Made by a program: the position numbers and the translations under genes
In this document: positions 12,784 to 25,436 of the stretch, in pieces
How positions within the stretch are numbered: position 1 is the first letter of the stretch
How the letters are laid out: every line of letters begins with the position of its first letter
DNA from: Sphaeramia orbicularis
Lineage: Eukaryota; Chordata; Actinopteri; Kurtiformes; Apogonidae
Direction: 5' to 3'
Length of the DNA: 64,000 bases
Assembly (NCBI RefSeq): GCF_902148855.1
Contig: NC_043962.1
Span: forward strand, 34,951,004-35,015,003
Notes under the pieces: generated by a model
Told to the model about the DNA's origin: nothing
The model's database searches: none
What the model saw: the letters and a program-made list of their open reading frames with translations, nothing else

Positions 12784-13366
12784 GCCTGGGGTTCGGCAAG
12801 CTTTACAATCTAAAGAGCCATTTTGGACTCGGAAAAAGAGGAAAGAAATCTGTCTGGAGCCATGAAAGAAATATCTAAACTCATTTTACCAAGAGGAGGC
12901 TGTTCTGCAGTAGCCTATTTGTGAGTAGTTTGTTATTAAACTTCACATTTCCATTACAATAACAGAAAGTAATAAAGAAAATACTGAAGATTTTTTACTC
13001 GTCTTACTGTAACATTGTGTAAAGTGTGTTAATAGACTTTGAAAGAAATGGAAAAACAAGTAGATCTATGTCTTGTTGAATTTGGAAAAAAAAGAAAGAA
13101 AAGAAATATAGCACTGACATACACCTTAGTTGATGTAATATCAAAACGTGATTTTGTCATTGTATTAACCAAAGTGTGTGCACATTTTTGCAGATGGACA
13201 ATGTTAGAATAGATTTGGGGCTATGACAATGCTAAAAATTATTGATTCATTCAGTTAATTTCAACATGTTCATTATGCTTTTTGACAAACCCACAGGGAG
13301 ACATACAGAGAGGCTAAAGGAACATTAGGACCAGGAGCCATGGGGGGGGCAGACCCCTGTACTAGC
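12784..13366. mobile_element. hAT-like non-autonomous element
   Basis: Left end near CTGGGGTTCGGCAAGC and right end near GCAGACCCCTG form imperfect inverted termini. The motif AAAGAGCCATTTTG near the left and CTGTCTGGAGCC are typical of an old teleost hAT MITE. Flanks (A/G)TACTAGC on both sides suggest a target duplication of 6-8 bp; exact ends are uncertain by a base or two. Confidence 0.6.
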
Positions 13367-13400
13367 CTTAATGTTAATGTTTATCTGGTTACTAACCTGC

Positions 13401-13513
<113 letters not shown>

Positions 13514-13655
13514 AAAATCTGCTAAATTAAATTCTAGATGCTTTTTAGCCTTTTATAAGTCTATAAAACTAACATAATTCTGCAGTCATAGTATTCAGAG
13601 AACATTTTACATGAATTTAAAACTGAAGCTGATGGTGTGTGTACAGCACCTCATC

Positions 13656-13688
<33 letters not shown>

Positions 13689-16078
13689 ACACCAGGATGC
13701 AACAAGAACTCTTTAATATCTATTAGGGTAAGACCAAATAATACAAAAGTAATACACAAAAATGTATTCCTCATTGACTTCACTCATGGAGACACAGCCT
13801 CCTCGAACAGCTAATCCACCTCATTAAAACATGTTTCTATTGAGTGTTTATCCATGGCAAATATTTACCTCACCTCATGTAATTATTATATATTTATATC
13901 TACTCATGATATAGTACATGATAATACATATCAAACAACATACAGGTGTTATGTTGGGTCATTCGTGGAAGCTTTGATACAGCATGAAGAGCAACATAAA
14001 ATGCGGAGTATTACCTGTCCAACGTACTGCTACACAATAACTATACAGCTGTAGTTCTCATATTCACTTTGACTGTGCTGTATATGTACAAATGGTCTGA
14101 AAGCCACCGCAGACCAGGATGAGTTACTACACACAGAGTAAAGTAAGTTGTTCGTTCACCTTTGTGCATAACTTTACACTTATACAACTGAAACTTTGTG
14201 CGTTTACTAACAGATGGGCGTGTGTATGGTACGTTTAAAGTTATACTTTATAATATGTGCATCTGCTGGTGAAAATGTTATGTAAAATCACACTCGTGGC
14301 GTCCAACTTTAGAGCAGTACCATTATAGTACAATGCAGTTTGCTTTACTTTGACTAATATTACTGTCTATGTCTGAAGACTGCACAAAAGCCACGTTTTT
14401 TCTGGTAAAATTTAGTGTTTAGTATATTTGTTAGCATTGTTCCACTGGGGAAAAAATAATTCATAATGATAAAAAATAATAATAAAAAAACAGAAACCGC
14501 AGCCATGGAAAGACACAATGAACATGTGCTTCAAACTCATCCACACGCCATCCATAATACACCCAAAAAATAGTACAAAAAACAACTGAAAAGCAAAACA
14601 ACAAACAGTCTACTGAATATCACATCATCACAACCAGACAAGACGACTCACAGGTTTAGAAAGAACGAGCATTCGGATACGTATCTTCACATCTGCTTCA
14701 AGTCTAATACTGTATTACTGTAATAACCAACTACTGGATCGTGAAGAAGATCTTGAAAGAAAAACCTTTTCACTGAAAACAAAATCAATGACAATGTCTC
14801 TGACTGAACACATCAGGCCTCACGAGGGCGACACATAAATATTCTCTTTCACTTTCAGTTCATAAGAAGAAATAACCGGCTTGATTTTATATTCTATTTT
14901 CTTCATATAAATATCATATTACACCTAATTATGGAATAACACCAACAGCCACAAAATGACACACTAAGGCCTGAAATCCAGAGCTTCAGAAACAAGTAGT
15001 CATTTAAGCATTTACATGTACGGGTTAGTGGGAGAATTTCCTAAAGGGAAAACATCCATCATACAATGCTATGACCACCTACAACAATGATTATTAATAT
15101 TTACTGTAAGTCCGACATCCACGTGTTTTGGTTTTCTTTCACTTTTAACCTGTACAGCGTTAATTTGGAATGTTTTACCCAAAGATCTGCATCTCTAAAC
15201 ACTGCATGTGCTTGACTTTGACATGTAAGTCAATGAACTGAAATCAACCTAATAGTACAGCACATAACCAGTGTGTTGACGAAAACAAACACCCTTAATG
15301 GTCGAAAAAGTAGTGATTAACGGACACAAAAAAGACGCATTGAGGGCTTCACAGATAGAATGTAAAACCAGCTGTCACACCTTTCCTGAGATGTAAAAAA
15401 TACTATATCAAACTGAAATATTCACTGATGCGGAACAACTTCTCAGTTAAGAATAAAAAAGGAAAAGGCAACTGATTTTTATTCTTAGCGCCAAATTATT
15501 TTCTGTTTTGGACATTTTACCATTTGATTCCCTAAAGGTTGATTTCATTTTGGAAACCAGCAAAAAGACTAAAAATCATAAACACTTAAATATCTTTGCT
15601 CATTTGTCCCTAAGTTCATAGTTAAATTGTTTTATCATAGTAATAATATGGCTATCACAGCACCTTAAAACACATTAGAGGTCAGTGTGACACAGGCAGA
15701 GGCAGACGTGACTGTGGACCACTGAAGACTCCATCTGAGTGAACAGATGAAGCTCTGGGACTGGTTTTAGATATATTTTTGTGAAGTAAAACTCACTGAC
15801 CAGCTAAAATTGAGCAGCATAAAAGATAAAAAAAACCAAACAAACAGCTTTTTACATGACCGGCTGTTGAATTAAAAGTGATCTGATTAAGATTTGTACT
15901 CCGATCTGTGTCAAAATTCAAGAAAAGGTATATTTGCACCATTAACATGACTGTCTACATTGTTCTTTTTTAATTCTGCGTGTACAGTGTTATAATGAAG
16001 GGCACCTAATTCTGAATTGTGTTCTTAATTGATCCCTTTTTATCTCTCCCACTCGGCTTCCCGGCCCCCTCCTCTGTC
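13514..16078 (-). other. Intergenic sequence and probable scamp5 3' UTR
   Basis: A-rich tract at 13655-13690. No exon recognised. The part next to 16078 should be scamp5 3' UTR on the minus strand. One minus-strand AATAAA (reverse complement at 15478-15483) is a possible poly(A) signal, but the true 3' end cannot be fixed from sequence. Confidence 0.4.
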
Positions 16079-17293
16079 CTACATCGGGTCGTCGTAGTTG
16101 TAGGTGGGAGCTGCCGAGTACTGGTTCTGTTGCATGGCTCCCTGGGCGGCTCCCATGGCTGCCTGCTGAGCTGCCTGCTGGACGTGGGGGTTCTTCCAAG
16201 CCCCGGTGGCCCACTCCTCCTGGGCTTTACCCAGACTTCCACCGCTGCCACGGTAGAAGTTATGGACCTGTGAAAGGTAGGATATGCACGCTGTAGGTTC
16301 AAGAAGTTCTGTACTGTTGATGCACAGGTTCGACTGTGGTGTTTAGGTCACCTTTGTGAGGGCGATGAAGGACAGCACTGCCACTGCAGTAAACATGATG
16401 GTGGGAATCAGCATGACCACAGCCGAGCCGATGTTAGTGCTGAAGAAAGTGATGGTAGCGAGCCAGCCACTGGTGAGCACAATCACACAGTCAGGGGTTA
16501 ATTCTGCTGATACAGGATTTCTGAGCAAAATAATAACAGAACACATAAGCCTATGTCCAACCAACATTTCCACAAACTTATATTTCTAGGAATTTATTTG
16601 CATTAATGTTCTATTAGACTTGATCTGCTTAAAATGCATTACAGGTTCTTATAAAGCTACTATTAACCCTTGAGCCAAAAACATACATGCATAAAAACTG
16701 CTATTAAATCACCATATATCAATATTTGATTAAAAAAATAATAATAATAAAAATAATTAAGATTTGAAAAGATTTAACCCTCAGGGACCCCATATACTGT
16801 ATATAGCATTTAGCTATATTTAAAGAATTAATCAGCTAAAACCATGCTCTGAATTATAGAATCAACCATGTTGTAAAGATTGAATGCTTAGGGAACCGTC
16901 AGGCCATTTTTATACATTTTTGTCATTTGTCTTTTTTGTTTAGGTGATCATTATGGCTATTACAGCTTATGGCATAAATTTCTGCAAGAGTAATTCTTTT
17001 TAGACATATTTATTGAATCTACTGTCAGTTACTCTTACAGGTCTGTTAAACACTATTGACAATCTTTAAATCTTTTGAGAATCCTCGAGCCAAAATTGTA
17101 CATGTAAAAAACTGCTTTAAATTCATCACATATCAATATTTTATCTGCTTTTTTTTTCAGCGTAAATCTCTAAAACTACTTCAGCTCTGCACAAAACTAC
17201 CAAATGTCCAGTAATTTTCAGAGTTTTAACTCATGATGCTACTTGTTTTATTAAGGAAAAGAAGTTATATTTCCCACATAATACACGGTGTGT

Positions 17294-17326
<33 letters not shown>

Positions 17327-20300
17327 TGGTGGGGGGGGCATTGCTTTACATCAGAGTCTTGGACTATATCAAAGCTTAGTAACAAAACTGGTTTGACAGC
17401 ATTAGTAGTTTTTTGTGTGGTACAGGGCCCCCAATGCAAAAAAAGCCTCACTGACTTGCATTTAAAAAAAAAAAAAAATCTCATAGAAAATACTAATTCA
17501 TTGAAATCATTGTTATTGCTGTTATTGCTATTGATATGTCCAAGACTCTGATATGAAACAATGAAGTAGTTTAAGAGATGTAGTAATAACACTGACTTCA
17601 CTGCACTAGTATTTTTTACGTAACATTAAAAATGTGGTCTCAGTGTGAGTCAGCGAGGCATTTTTTGCCCTGAGGGTTCATCTACTGCACAAAAACTATT
17701 AATGCAATGATATTGATGTTATTGTTAAAGGGTTAAAGTCCTGAAAATTATTGAACATTTGGTAGTTTGGAGCAGAACTGAAGTGGTTTAGAGGACCAAA
17801 ATCTATGAATAAACTAGTGTATCATTAGGTTGCAATATGACATGTGATGAGTGTTTGTTTGCTGTGTTTTACTAATATCACTGACAGGCAAAGAAATTAA
17901 ATAAACCATTACATTGAATAAAATGACTGATTTCTCTTAACTTCAATATTGCTGATTGAATATTTGATACACTATTGCCCATAAAGTTGGAAAAATTGTG
18001 TTTTATGACACATTCCTCTTTTTATTCCTATCTATACACATCAGTAATCACCTTTGACCAGGTGCAATGATTACATACTGAGTCCCAGTTACAGTTTATC
18101 TATTAAGAATAAATCACATTTAATGATAATTTCATGAGAAGAGGTAAAAATATTTTATTCCAACTTTATGGGCAAAGAGCATAGTGGGAATATTCGGTAA
18201 AATACATAGAATAGTCCAAGACTTTTGGGATATTTTACAACATAAAAATGGTAGTCAGACCTGCAAAGATTAATTAATTATTTGATTTTTCAGACATGCT
18301 CTTTCCAACAACTGTTTAAGAAAGATAAAACAGCAGATAATTTTGCTCACAGCCAGCAAATAAATGTTGCAAAGCTGATGTTGAAAGAAAAGAAATTACA
18401 AGGTCAGTATGATAAAAGACAGAAATACTGATTTGTTTAATTTGTGCTACTGTGTATTGTTCTTGTTGTCCTTTCAGACGGAGGTGTCATGCTGATTTAA
18501 TGTAAATCTATTGTCCTGAATCTACTGCTGAAGTCAGACATCAGTAGAGTTTACATCAAAATGAAGCTTTCTCATGTACATTTGTTGAATCAGAAGGTGA
18601 CACATGTATGACTCAAGCTGTTTGTTCTATATCTGTGTTTGGTGATATTCTACGACGGTCTTACCACACGCCCCAGCCTGGAATGCCCACTGTCTGAATA
18701 ATACTGATCACAACCTGGGCCATGAAGACGAAGAAGAAAGCCATGAAGTTGAAAGAGCTGTCGGTCCTGCACAGGGAGAGTAATCGGCGTCACAAACAAC
18801 CTGATTCAGCAGAAACGCAGGAACAAACCTAGTGTTTGCACAGAGTGGAATCGGCTTACTTGAAGGCTTTGTAGATGGGCCTGAACCAGCACACGTAGGA
18901 GCAGGGGGTGAAGAGGATGAGCCACAGGATGGCCATACCGAAGTTAGTCGCTCCACCGCCGCCGCACATCCATGCCAGACAGCCAATCAGATTAACAGCC
19001 AGAGTGGCACTATTTACTGTCATTATCACAGAGAACAAGGGCGACAAAAAACACACACATCTATGGTGAATATATGAGAGGTCAAAAGTCGGTGTTACTC
19101 ATAAATCAACACCACTAACTCACTATGAATCTCAACTAGTCAACACTAAAATATTCAACTCTATTAAAGCTATGATTATTTAACAGACTGACATCTACTC
19201 TAAAAACCATCAACTGGTCTGAGCTGTAACTAATCTACTTTTTCAACAAACCTTATATTCACGTTATCAAGTAGCAGAACCTATATGATAATGAAAAACA
19301 CACAAACATCATGATCACTCACTGTTATGTAGAACTAAGATCATTTTAACCATAATTAGACGTCTGAAATGATATGCTGTCTTCACTGTTTTTCTAAGTC
19401 CTAAAAATAAAAACTCCACTGAGTCACATAAGTTGTAAAATTCGTGTGGTAGTTATATTTTTTTGACACAAGCAGGAGCCATAATATGAAAAATACAAAT
19501 ACTCTATTAGATTTGATCTGATTAAAATGCATGACAATAGTATGAAGCTACTGTTATCCTCCCTAATTTACCCCCTCTGAGGAACCTCAAGCCAAAAATG
19601 AGGATGCACAGAAACTGCTATAAAAACATCATATATCAATATTTTTTCTGCATTAATCTCTAAACCACTTCAGCTCTGCTTAAACCTACCAAATGTTCAC
19701 AAATTTTCAAGATTTTAACCATTTAAATGCCAATTTGAATACATGATGCCACTTGTTTTATTAAAATATGAGACATTTTCCACATAATACATGAAGGAGG
19801 GATGTGGCAATGTTTTACATCAGTTTTGGACATATTAAAGATTAGTAATAACACTGCTTTGACTGTATTATTAGTTTTTGTGCGGTGCAGGATCCTCAAT
19901 TTAAAAAAAATGCTTCACTGACTTACATTAAAACCACATTTTTTCATCTCACATAGAAAATACTAATTCACTGAAATCAATGTTATTGCTAATTTTTTAT
20001 ATGTCCAAGACTCTGATGTCAAATCAAATTTATTTATAAAGCACTTTAAAAACAACACAGTTGGCCAAAGTGCTGTACATAGTCAACAAATAAAAACAAA
20101 TAAAAGAATGAATAAAAACAATAAAAGTAATTCTACATTAAGACAATAAAAGCCAACCCCTCACACTGAGTTAAAGCCAAAGATAAAAAATTTGTTTTAA
20201 GAGAGGATTTTAAAATAGAAGTAGAGTGTGCAAAGGTAGTTCATTCCACAGTTTGGGGGCTGTGACTGAAAAAGCCCTGTCACCTCTCAGCTTCCTCTGT

Positions 20301-23300
20301 CTTTGGGATGACTAACAGTGACTGATCTGTGGATCTGAGAGAGCAGCTGGAGCAGGTTGGACAGATACTGCGGAGCAAGGCCATTGAGGCATTTAAGGAC
20401 AAATAAAAGAATCTTAAAATCAATTCGGAGATGAACTGGGAGGCAGTAAAGTGATGCTAAAATTGGGGTGATATGGTCCCGTTTTTTGGCTCCAGTTAAA
20501 AGTCGAACAGCAAGGTTCTGAACAAGCTGTAGGTACACAAGTGACGTCTGGCTAAGCCCAACATAAAGTGCGTTTAATAATCTAAACCAGTTGTGATAAA
20601 AGCATGGATTAAAATCTCAAACTGATGCCGAGGGAAAGATGATTTCACTTTGGCCAGCTGTCTCAGTTCAAGAAAGCTGGACTTAACCACTGATTTAATC
20701 GGAGCATCAGATTTAAGATCAGTGTCCAGCCTTACCGCTCCCTTCGGTTTATACTTTTGTCATTCGGTTTACAAACGTGTACAAATTTTGTGTACAGCAT
20801 CAAAACCGAATGACACTCACTTGAGGTGTAATTATGCTGGAATAAAGCAAAATGACAATGAAGTTGGGGTGAAAAACACACTCCAACCTCCCACTCCTGG
20901 CTCGCAGAAATGCCCTTAAATTTGATCCAAATTGGGTACACGTTTATAAACCGAATGACAGAAGTATAAACCGAAGAACAAGGGAGCAGTTATTGGACCG
21001 TACCAGAACCGCTACTGTCATTCAGTTTAAGGAGTCCCATACTGTATATACAGATGCTGGAACACATTTCATCCATCTCATGGTCAATCTCCTCAACGGC
21101 TTTTAAAATCTATTTTCTTTTTTAAGATTTTCTTTTAGTGCGATCACAAATGTCTTTGCAAATAATACCTGTCATCTGTCCTATTCAGATCACGTGGTTT
21201 TATTATTTAACTTGGCTTCTCCATCCTGGGCATATTGTGTCGCACAAACAATGATGCGTGCTTGTCGGCCACTGTTTTATAGCGTCATTGCACTTTTTGG
21301 GCCTTCAGCTTCTTCTTACCACCACCCACTGGGCTGGAGGTGTAGTGCAGTTTCTTTTACCACTCCCCCATCATCATCATCATCATCATCATCAGCCTGA
21401 TTTGAATAAATTCCCTGGAAATTTGGGGTGCAGTGGAAACGCAAAGCACACAAATTACCAGGAATTCTTTTACCCAGGTAAATAAATTCCTGATAATAAA
21501 AGTTCCTGGTATTTTGGTGGAAAAGGGCCTCATAACAAGGAAGAGGCATGTCAAATAAAACCAGCATGTGGTCTGAAAACACAACATCACTTACTTCAGG
21601 GTTAAAAGCAGTAAAACCATGTGTTAAAATGAGATCAAGAGTGTGCCCACGCTCCTGTGTGGGACCAGACATGGACTGTACAAGATTAAAAGAGTCAATG
21701 AGATTTAAAAAGTACTTGGCCAAAGGCTTCACAGGATAACACATGTATGTTAAAATTCTCAACAGTCAGAGCTTGGTAATAATTTGGTATACCCGCCCAG
21801 AAATCTGTGAAGTCACTAATAAAGTCCTTGTTATTCTTGGGTGGTCTGTATACTACAGTGCACAGCACCAAGCTCAAATAAGTTCATCTCAGAGCTGGAA
21901 TAACATGTTGTTGGCCTGTTTACAGATGAAACTTTTCTTGTAAACAGCCACTACCCCACCTCCATGACCAGATGTCCTCGGAGAGTCAAGATATGTGCAG
22001 TCAAGTGGCAAAAGTTCATAAAGACCACTGGACTCAACGACAGTCATTGAGGTTTCCGTGACAAACAGAAAATCCAGTTTGTGGGACATGAAGAAATCAT
22101 TTAGAATAAAAGTATATGAAACAATAAAGTAGTTTAAGAGATGAATGCTGAAAAATGCTGAAAAAATATTGATATATGATTGAATATATGATTGGTATGA
22201 TTATTTTAGAGCAGTTTTTTTTTACATGTACATTTTTGGCTTGAGGGTTTCCAGAGGGTAAAAAGTGTCAGTAGTAATAAGAGTAACTGACATTAGATTC
22301 AATAAATGTCTAACAAGAAACATTCTTAAATCAGTTTATGCCATAAGCTAGAACACAGCCATGATGGTCACCAAATTAAAAAAGAAAGATAATAAAAATG
22401 TACCAAATGGCCTGATGGGTCCCTAAGGGTCTTTACAATAGTCTTTAATCTTTACAATTGATTCTATAATTCAGAGCATGATTTTAGCTGCTTTGTCCCT
22501 TAAATATAACTAAATGCTGTTTGTAGAGCAGCGACAGTAAAGTTAATTTTGATACTGAATAATATCCAACTGGAAATGAGTGTACAATGTGATAAAAAAG
22601 TCCTATTGCTGGTATTTTTCTGTGTCCTCCTGCCCTTCTTCCTCTCTCAGTTGCACTGCCTGCAGGTCTGCTGATAAACAGAGGAGAGGAGGGGCTGCTG
22701 TCTCAACCGTTACACTGTTACTAGAATTGGACAAATTTGTGATCAGATCAGCAACGAGGCTACATACAGACAGCTTCATTTCAACACATCACCGTTAGCT
22801 TAGCAAGCCATGGTTGTGTAAAACAGGTGGAAATATCACTTTTCTTGAGTTACCTTCCCTTCACCTGCTTATTGTGTTTTCGATGTGGCCTGTATGAGCC
22901 ACACCCTCAAACAGAGGACAGGACAAAGAGGCGACACCATCATAAATGACAGCAAAACCCCATGAATAGTGTTTATCCATTTCATTTGACTAAGCTGACG
23001 TGAAAGAAAACACTAAATGTACCTAAATGATATACACTGTTGCCCGTAATGTTGGAATAAAATATTTTTACCTCCTCATGAAATGAATGTGATTTATTCT
23101 TGATAGATATAGTGTAACTGGGACTCACTATGTAATTATTACACCATGTCAAAGGTGATTACTTATGTGGATAAATAGGAATAAAAACAGGAATGTGGCT
23201 GAAAATACAATTATTCCAACTTTATGGGCAACAGTAGAGGCTTTTCCATTGGACATCTGTGAAAAACTTTACCAATATTTACTAAATTTAAAAAAAACAG

Positions 23301-24423
23301 AAGTGTATGATGTCAGTTTTTCCATTAAATCACAAATGCGATTATTTGTTAATGAATTATTGCAATATGACTCAAGGAGTCATTCCATAAACATGGAGCC
23401 AAAAATAAATATCATGTTGATTTAAAGATATATTCATTATAATTATATATTACCCCTCTATCCCATACTAAATTAAAAAATTATTTGGTTTCCTGGTGTG
23501 TCCACACATACGCCGTATTTCTTTTAAAACTCTTCTTCTTTGCTTGTTGTAACATCCGTCAACATCTGGTTTTTTTTTTCTTTTTGTTCATGTGACTCTA
23601 GGTCTTTCCATTGCAGTTTTGCATGATATACCAATTTCGCTATGCCTGAAAAACCCCTTCTTGCCAGCGCAAAAACTTTTCATCATAAAACGAGAGTTTG
23701 GGCGAAATTGTTGTTTTTCCATTGGGCAAATTTTTATGCATACGTTATACTTGTGCAATTTGAGGGTTAATGGAAAAGCAACTAGTGTAAAATACTAGGA
23801 GAAAATCCTATACTGAGTTTGGAAAATAATGATAATTTCTAGGAGATATTATTTAGAAATAGTCTAAAATTGGCATTGCTTTGTACACAGTTTAGACAGA
23901 ATTAAAACAACAATGCAACAGACATTTGAGCATGTGCATATAATGCCAGGAAATGGAAAAACTATATAAACTCTTCCTTGTTGCAGGCTGTGTGTGACGC
24001 TTCATTCTCATAATATTATGGGAAAAACAGAGTAACATGGCAAAACAAAGCAGCCAATGGGTAAACAGATTATTATCACGATGACAACATAAGGACTGAA
24101 ACTTGTAGTTGCTGTATTGGGACTCACAGATCCATAAGTAGTAGAGCCGTTTGCACATGGTGCGGCGTTGGTCTGGGATCTCGTTGAAATCTTGGTAAAA
24201 ACAGGGCTTGAGGGGGATGAATCGAGGCAGCGGGGGGAAGTTGTTTTCTAGGACACAAAGACACAGTTTAACACAGCTGCCCACACACACCCAGATAATG
24301 AAAAAAATCAAGTCAAGGCAGCTGCATAAGGGATTGTCTATGGAGTCTATGCATGCATACATACTGTAGAATTAAATGGGAATCAATCTGTTTTGTTGTT
24401 GATCTGAAAGCTTACCTGCCATG
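16079..24423 (-). CDS. scamp5: Secretory carrier membrane protein 5, six coding exons
   Basis: Tetraspan protein of secretory and synaptic vesicles involved in calcium-regulated exocytosis and vesicle endocytosis. Coding exons in transcript order: 24417-24423, 24128-24247, 18860-19016, 18665-18766, 16352-16469, 16079-16267. Together they code 230 residues (human SCAMP5, 235). Exon 1 holds only MA plus one base. Landmarks are [20 protein letters not shown] at the N-terminus, [16 protein letters not shown] in the first membrane span, the linker [32 protein letters not shown], and a tail with [18 protein letters not shown] ending YNYDDPM. There are four membrane segments and no NPF repeats, which separates SCAMP5 (and SCAMP4) from SCAMP1-3. 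All junction phases agree. The long introns 2 and 4 are filled with repeats. Confidence 0.96.
16640..17830. repeat. Foldback repeat family F, copies in scamp5 intron 4
   Basis: Composite of an AT-rich repeat. Terminal segments resemble CCTCAAGCCAAAAATG followed by AACTGCT and CATATATCAATATT; they occur near 16667, 17088 and, in copy 2, at 19580 and inverted near 22250. The block with AACCACTTCAG-CTCTGC-ACTACCAAATGT at 17165-17230 recurs inverted at 17745-17815. A GT microsatellite lies at 17287-17330. No ORF of note. Confidence 0.6.
17287..17330. repeat. (GT)n microsatellite
   Basis: Dinucleotide GT array inside the foldback repeat, followed by a G-rich run. Confidence 0.95.
17968..18185. 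mobile_element. Tc1/mariner-like MITE (TTGCCCATAAAGTTGG family), copy A
   Basis: Inverted termini TATTGCCCATAAAGTTGGAA on the left and TTCCAACTTTATGGGCAA on the right. Central blocks such as AATCACCTTTGACCAGGTG and GAGTCCCAGTTACA match copy B at about 23036-23236 in the opposite orientation. TA lies at the outer left edge, consistent with Tc1/mariner-type insertion; the right end is eroded. Confidence 0.8.
20735..20989. mobile_element. Harbinger-like MITE inserted in the LINE
   Basis: A 255-bp element with long inverted repeats. The left arm has TTCGGTTTATACTTTTGTCA then TTCGGTTTACAAACGTGTAC; the right arm is its inverse with TAAACCGAATGACAGAAGTA. Outer ends C(C/T)GCTCCC. Flanked on both sides by TTA (20732-20734 and 20990-20992). 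The TTA/TWA duplication fits PIF/Harbinger. Flanking sequence to the left is LINE reverse-transcriptase code. Confidence 0.8.
21369..21545. repeat. (ATC)n microsatellite and small element fragment in the LINE
   Basis: ATC triplet run at about 21369-21393. It is followed by sequence with CCCTGGAAATTTGGGGTGCA and repeated CCAGGAATT/CCTGGTATTTT blocks, resembling a fish MITE that interrupts the LINE endonuclease region. Confidence 0.45.
23036..23236. mobile_element. Tc1/mariner-like MITE (TTGCCCATAAAGTTGG family), copy B
   Basis: Inverted termini CACTGTTGCCCGTAATGTTG and CCAACTTTATGGGCAACAGT, preceded by TA. Interior matches copy A (17968-18185) in reverse orientation, including the block AATCACATT-to-AAGAATAAATCA. 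About 200 bp, no coding capacity. Confidence 0.85.
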
Positions 24424-24486
24424 ATGAACTCTCAGTATTTTCCTCCACTTGCAAACTGGCACACAGACTTCACAAGTCTCAGCTTC
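24424..24486 (-). other. scamp5: scamp5 5' UTR part of the ATG exon
   Basis: Upstream of the ATG on the minus strand, a splice acceptor TTTTCTAG ends at 24487, so the ATG exon is 24417-24486. A non-coding first exon must lie further upstream; the best candidate is near 25271. Confidence 0.7.
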
Positions 24487-25270
24487 CTAGAAAACTGCAC
24501 AGAGAGGAACTGTTTTATTAAGAGCAAATAAAGCACTTACTCACACTGATCTCATTGTAGTGACCAGGCCACAACCCTCCACAGACAGGCCTCCTCTCTC
24601 TGCTACTGTATGCCAATGATTCACTGGAATAAAGCCTTCATCCCCACAGGATTTGATCAGATGTGGAGGTGAAAGGAGATAAACATGTCTTCTTTAAGCT
24701 GTGTGATGGGAGGCATTGTGGCCTGGTCGTGATTCTTCAAATACACTCATCACCTATGGGCCCACATAGGCGTGTTACAGGCCTACAGAGTTTACAAATT
24801 AGACCTTTAACAGCAAAACTATATGTGTAGATCCTCATCTTGCAATATGGATATAATCTACCACTTTACACAATATCTGCTATGTTTGTGGAGCCTGTGA
24901 TGGAGGATGTGGAGCACAGATGATGGTGATGATGATGATGTGCAGCCTCAAAACAAAGCAAATCAGCTTCTAGAGCCAGTAAAGATCAGGATGATTCCAT
25001 GCATATTGATACTAAAGCTGTTTTCTGGCTGTATTTCCATGGGCGGATGGCGGTGATGCTGCAGTGGGACACAGTGCATCGTGATCTGAGGCGATGGAGA
25101 AGCGTCCTTCAGCCTGGGTGACACGGTGCATCGGTGCTCCTCCATCCCCGGAGCAGGTCAAGAACAAACCGGCCGCAATGCCAACTAATCTGTGATCTGG
25201 TTTATTCTAATGCGATGACTCTACTCCTGCCTTTTGCAATGAATGAAAATGAGTGATTCAATCGCCTTAC

Positions 25271-25370
25271 CTCCCGTTTCGTCCTAGAATGTCGCTAAAA
25301 TCCGTCCGTTGCTGTAAATGGCATCCTACGCTTGAACCTGCATCGAACACATTGGCGGTAACAGGCAGTT
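25271..25370 (-). promoter_or_regulatory. scamp5: Candidate scamp5 non-coding first exon and promoter
   Basis: On the minus strand CGGGAG is followed by a strong donor GTAAGG at 25270. The region 25270-25500 is richer in CpG than its surroundings. The transcription start is not determined; 25370 is only a rough upper limit. Confidence 0.5.
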
Positions 25371-25426
25371 TCCGGCGCAAATATGTATCGTTATTCCGCA
25401 AATGATGGATTCAGGAGTAAGAGACG

Positions 25427-25436
25427 GTCACGTGAC
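25427..25436. promoter_or_regulatory. Palindromic E-box GTCACGTGAC
   Basis: Perfect 10-bp palindrome GTCACGTGAC about 155 bp upstream of the candidate scamp5 first donor. This is the consensus of the CLEAR/TFEB-TFE3 and USF class of bHLH-zip factors. Function is inferred from motif and position only. Confidence 0.5.

Larger units (their letters stand above)
20030..22110 (-). mobile_element. Truncated and interrupted LINE (non-LTR retrotransposon)
   Basis: On the minus strand, 22089-21545 encodes pieces of an APE-type endonuclease ([48 protein letters not shown] and the SDH catalytic motif in [11 protein letters not shown]). From 20734 to 20287 it encodes the C-terminal end of the reverse transcriptase region ([50 protein letters not shown]). 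The 3' end near 20035 has the fish LINE tail AAATTTATTTATAAAGCACT. The middle of the RT is missing, and at least one MITE is inserted. Frames are broken, so it is inactive. Confidence 0.85.
19565..22265. repeat. Foldback repeat F, copy split by a LINE
   Basis: The left arm at about 19572 (CCCTCTGAGGAACCTCAAGC) is the inverse of the right arm ending near 22260 (GCTTGAGGGTTTCCAGAGGG). The interior to about 20005 matches 17085-17555 in direct orientation, and the sequence resumes at about 22110 with TATGAAACAATAAAGTAGTT, which matches 17550 onward. The LINE at 20030-22110 therefore sits inside an older copy. The segment 22262-22560 is the reverse complement of about 16770-17080. Confidence 0.65.

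Noticed and set aside
24917-25160. GATGATGATG run and minus-strand open frame near the scamp5 5' end
   Set aside because: Simple repeat and low-information frame; no exon signals other than those assigned to scamp5.
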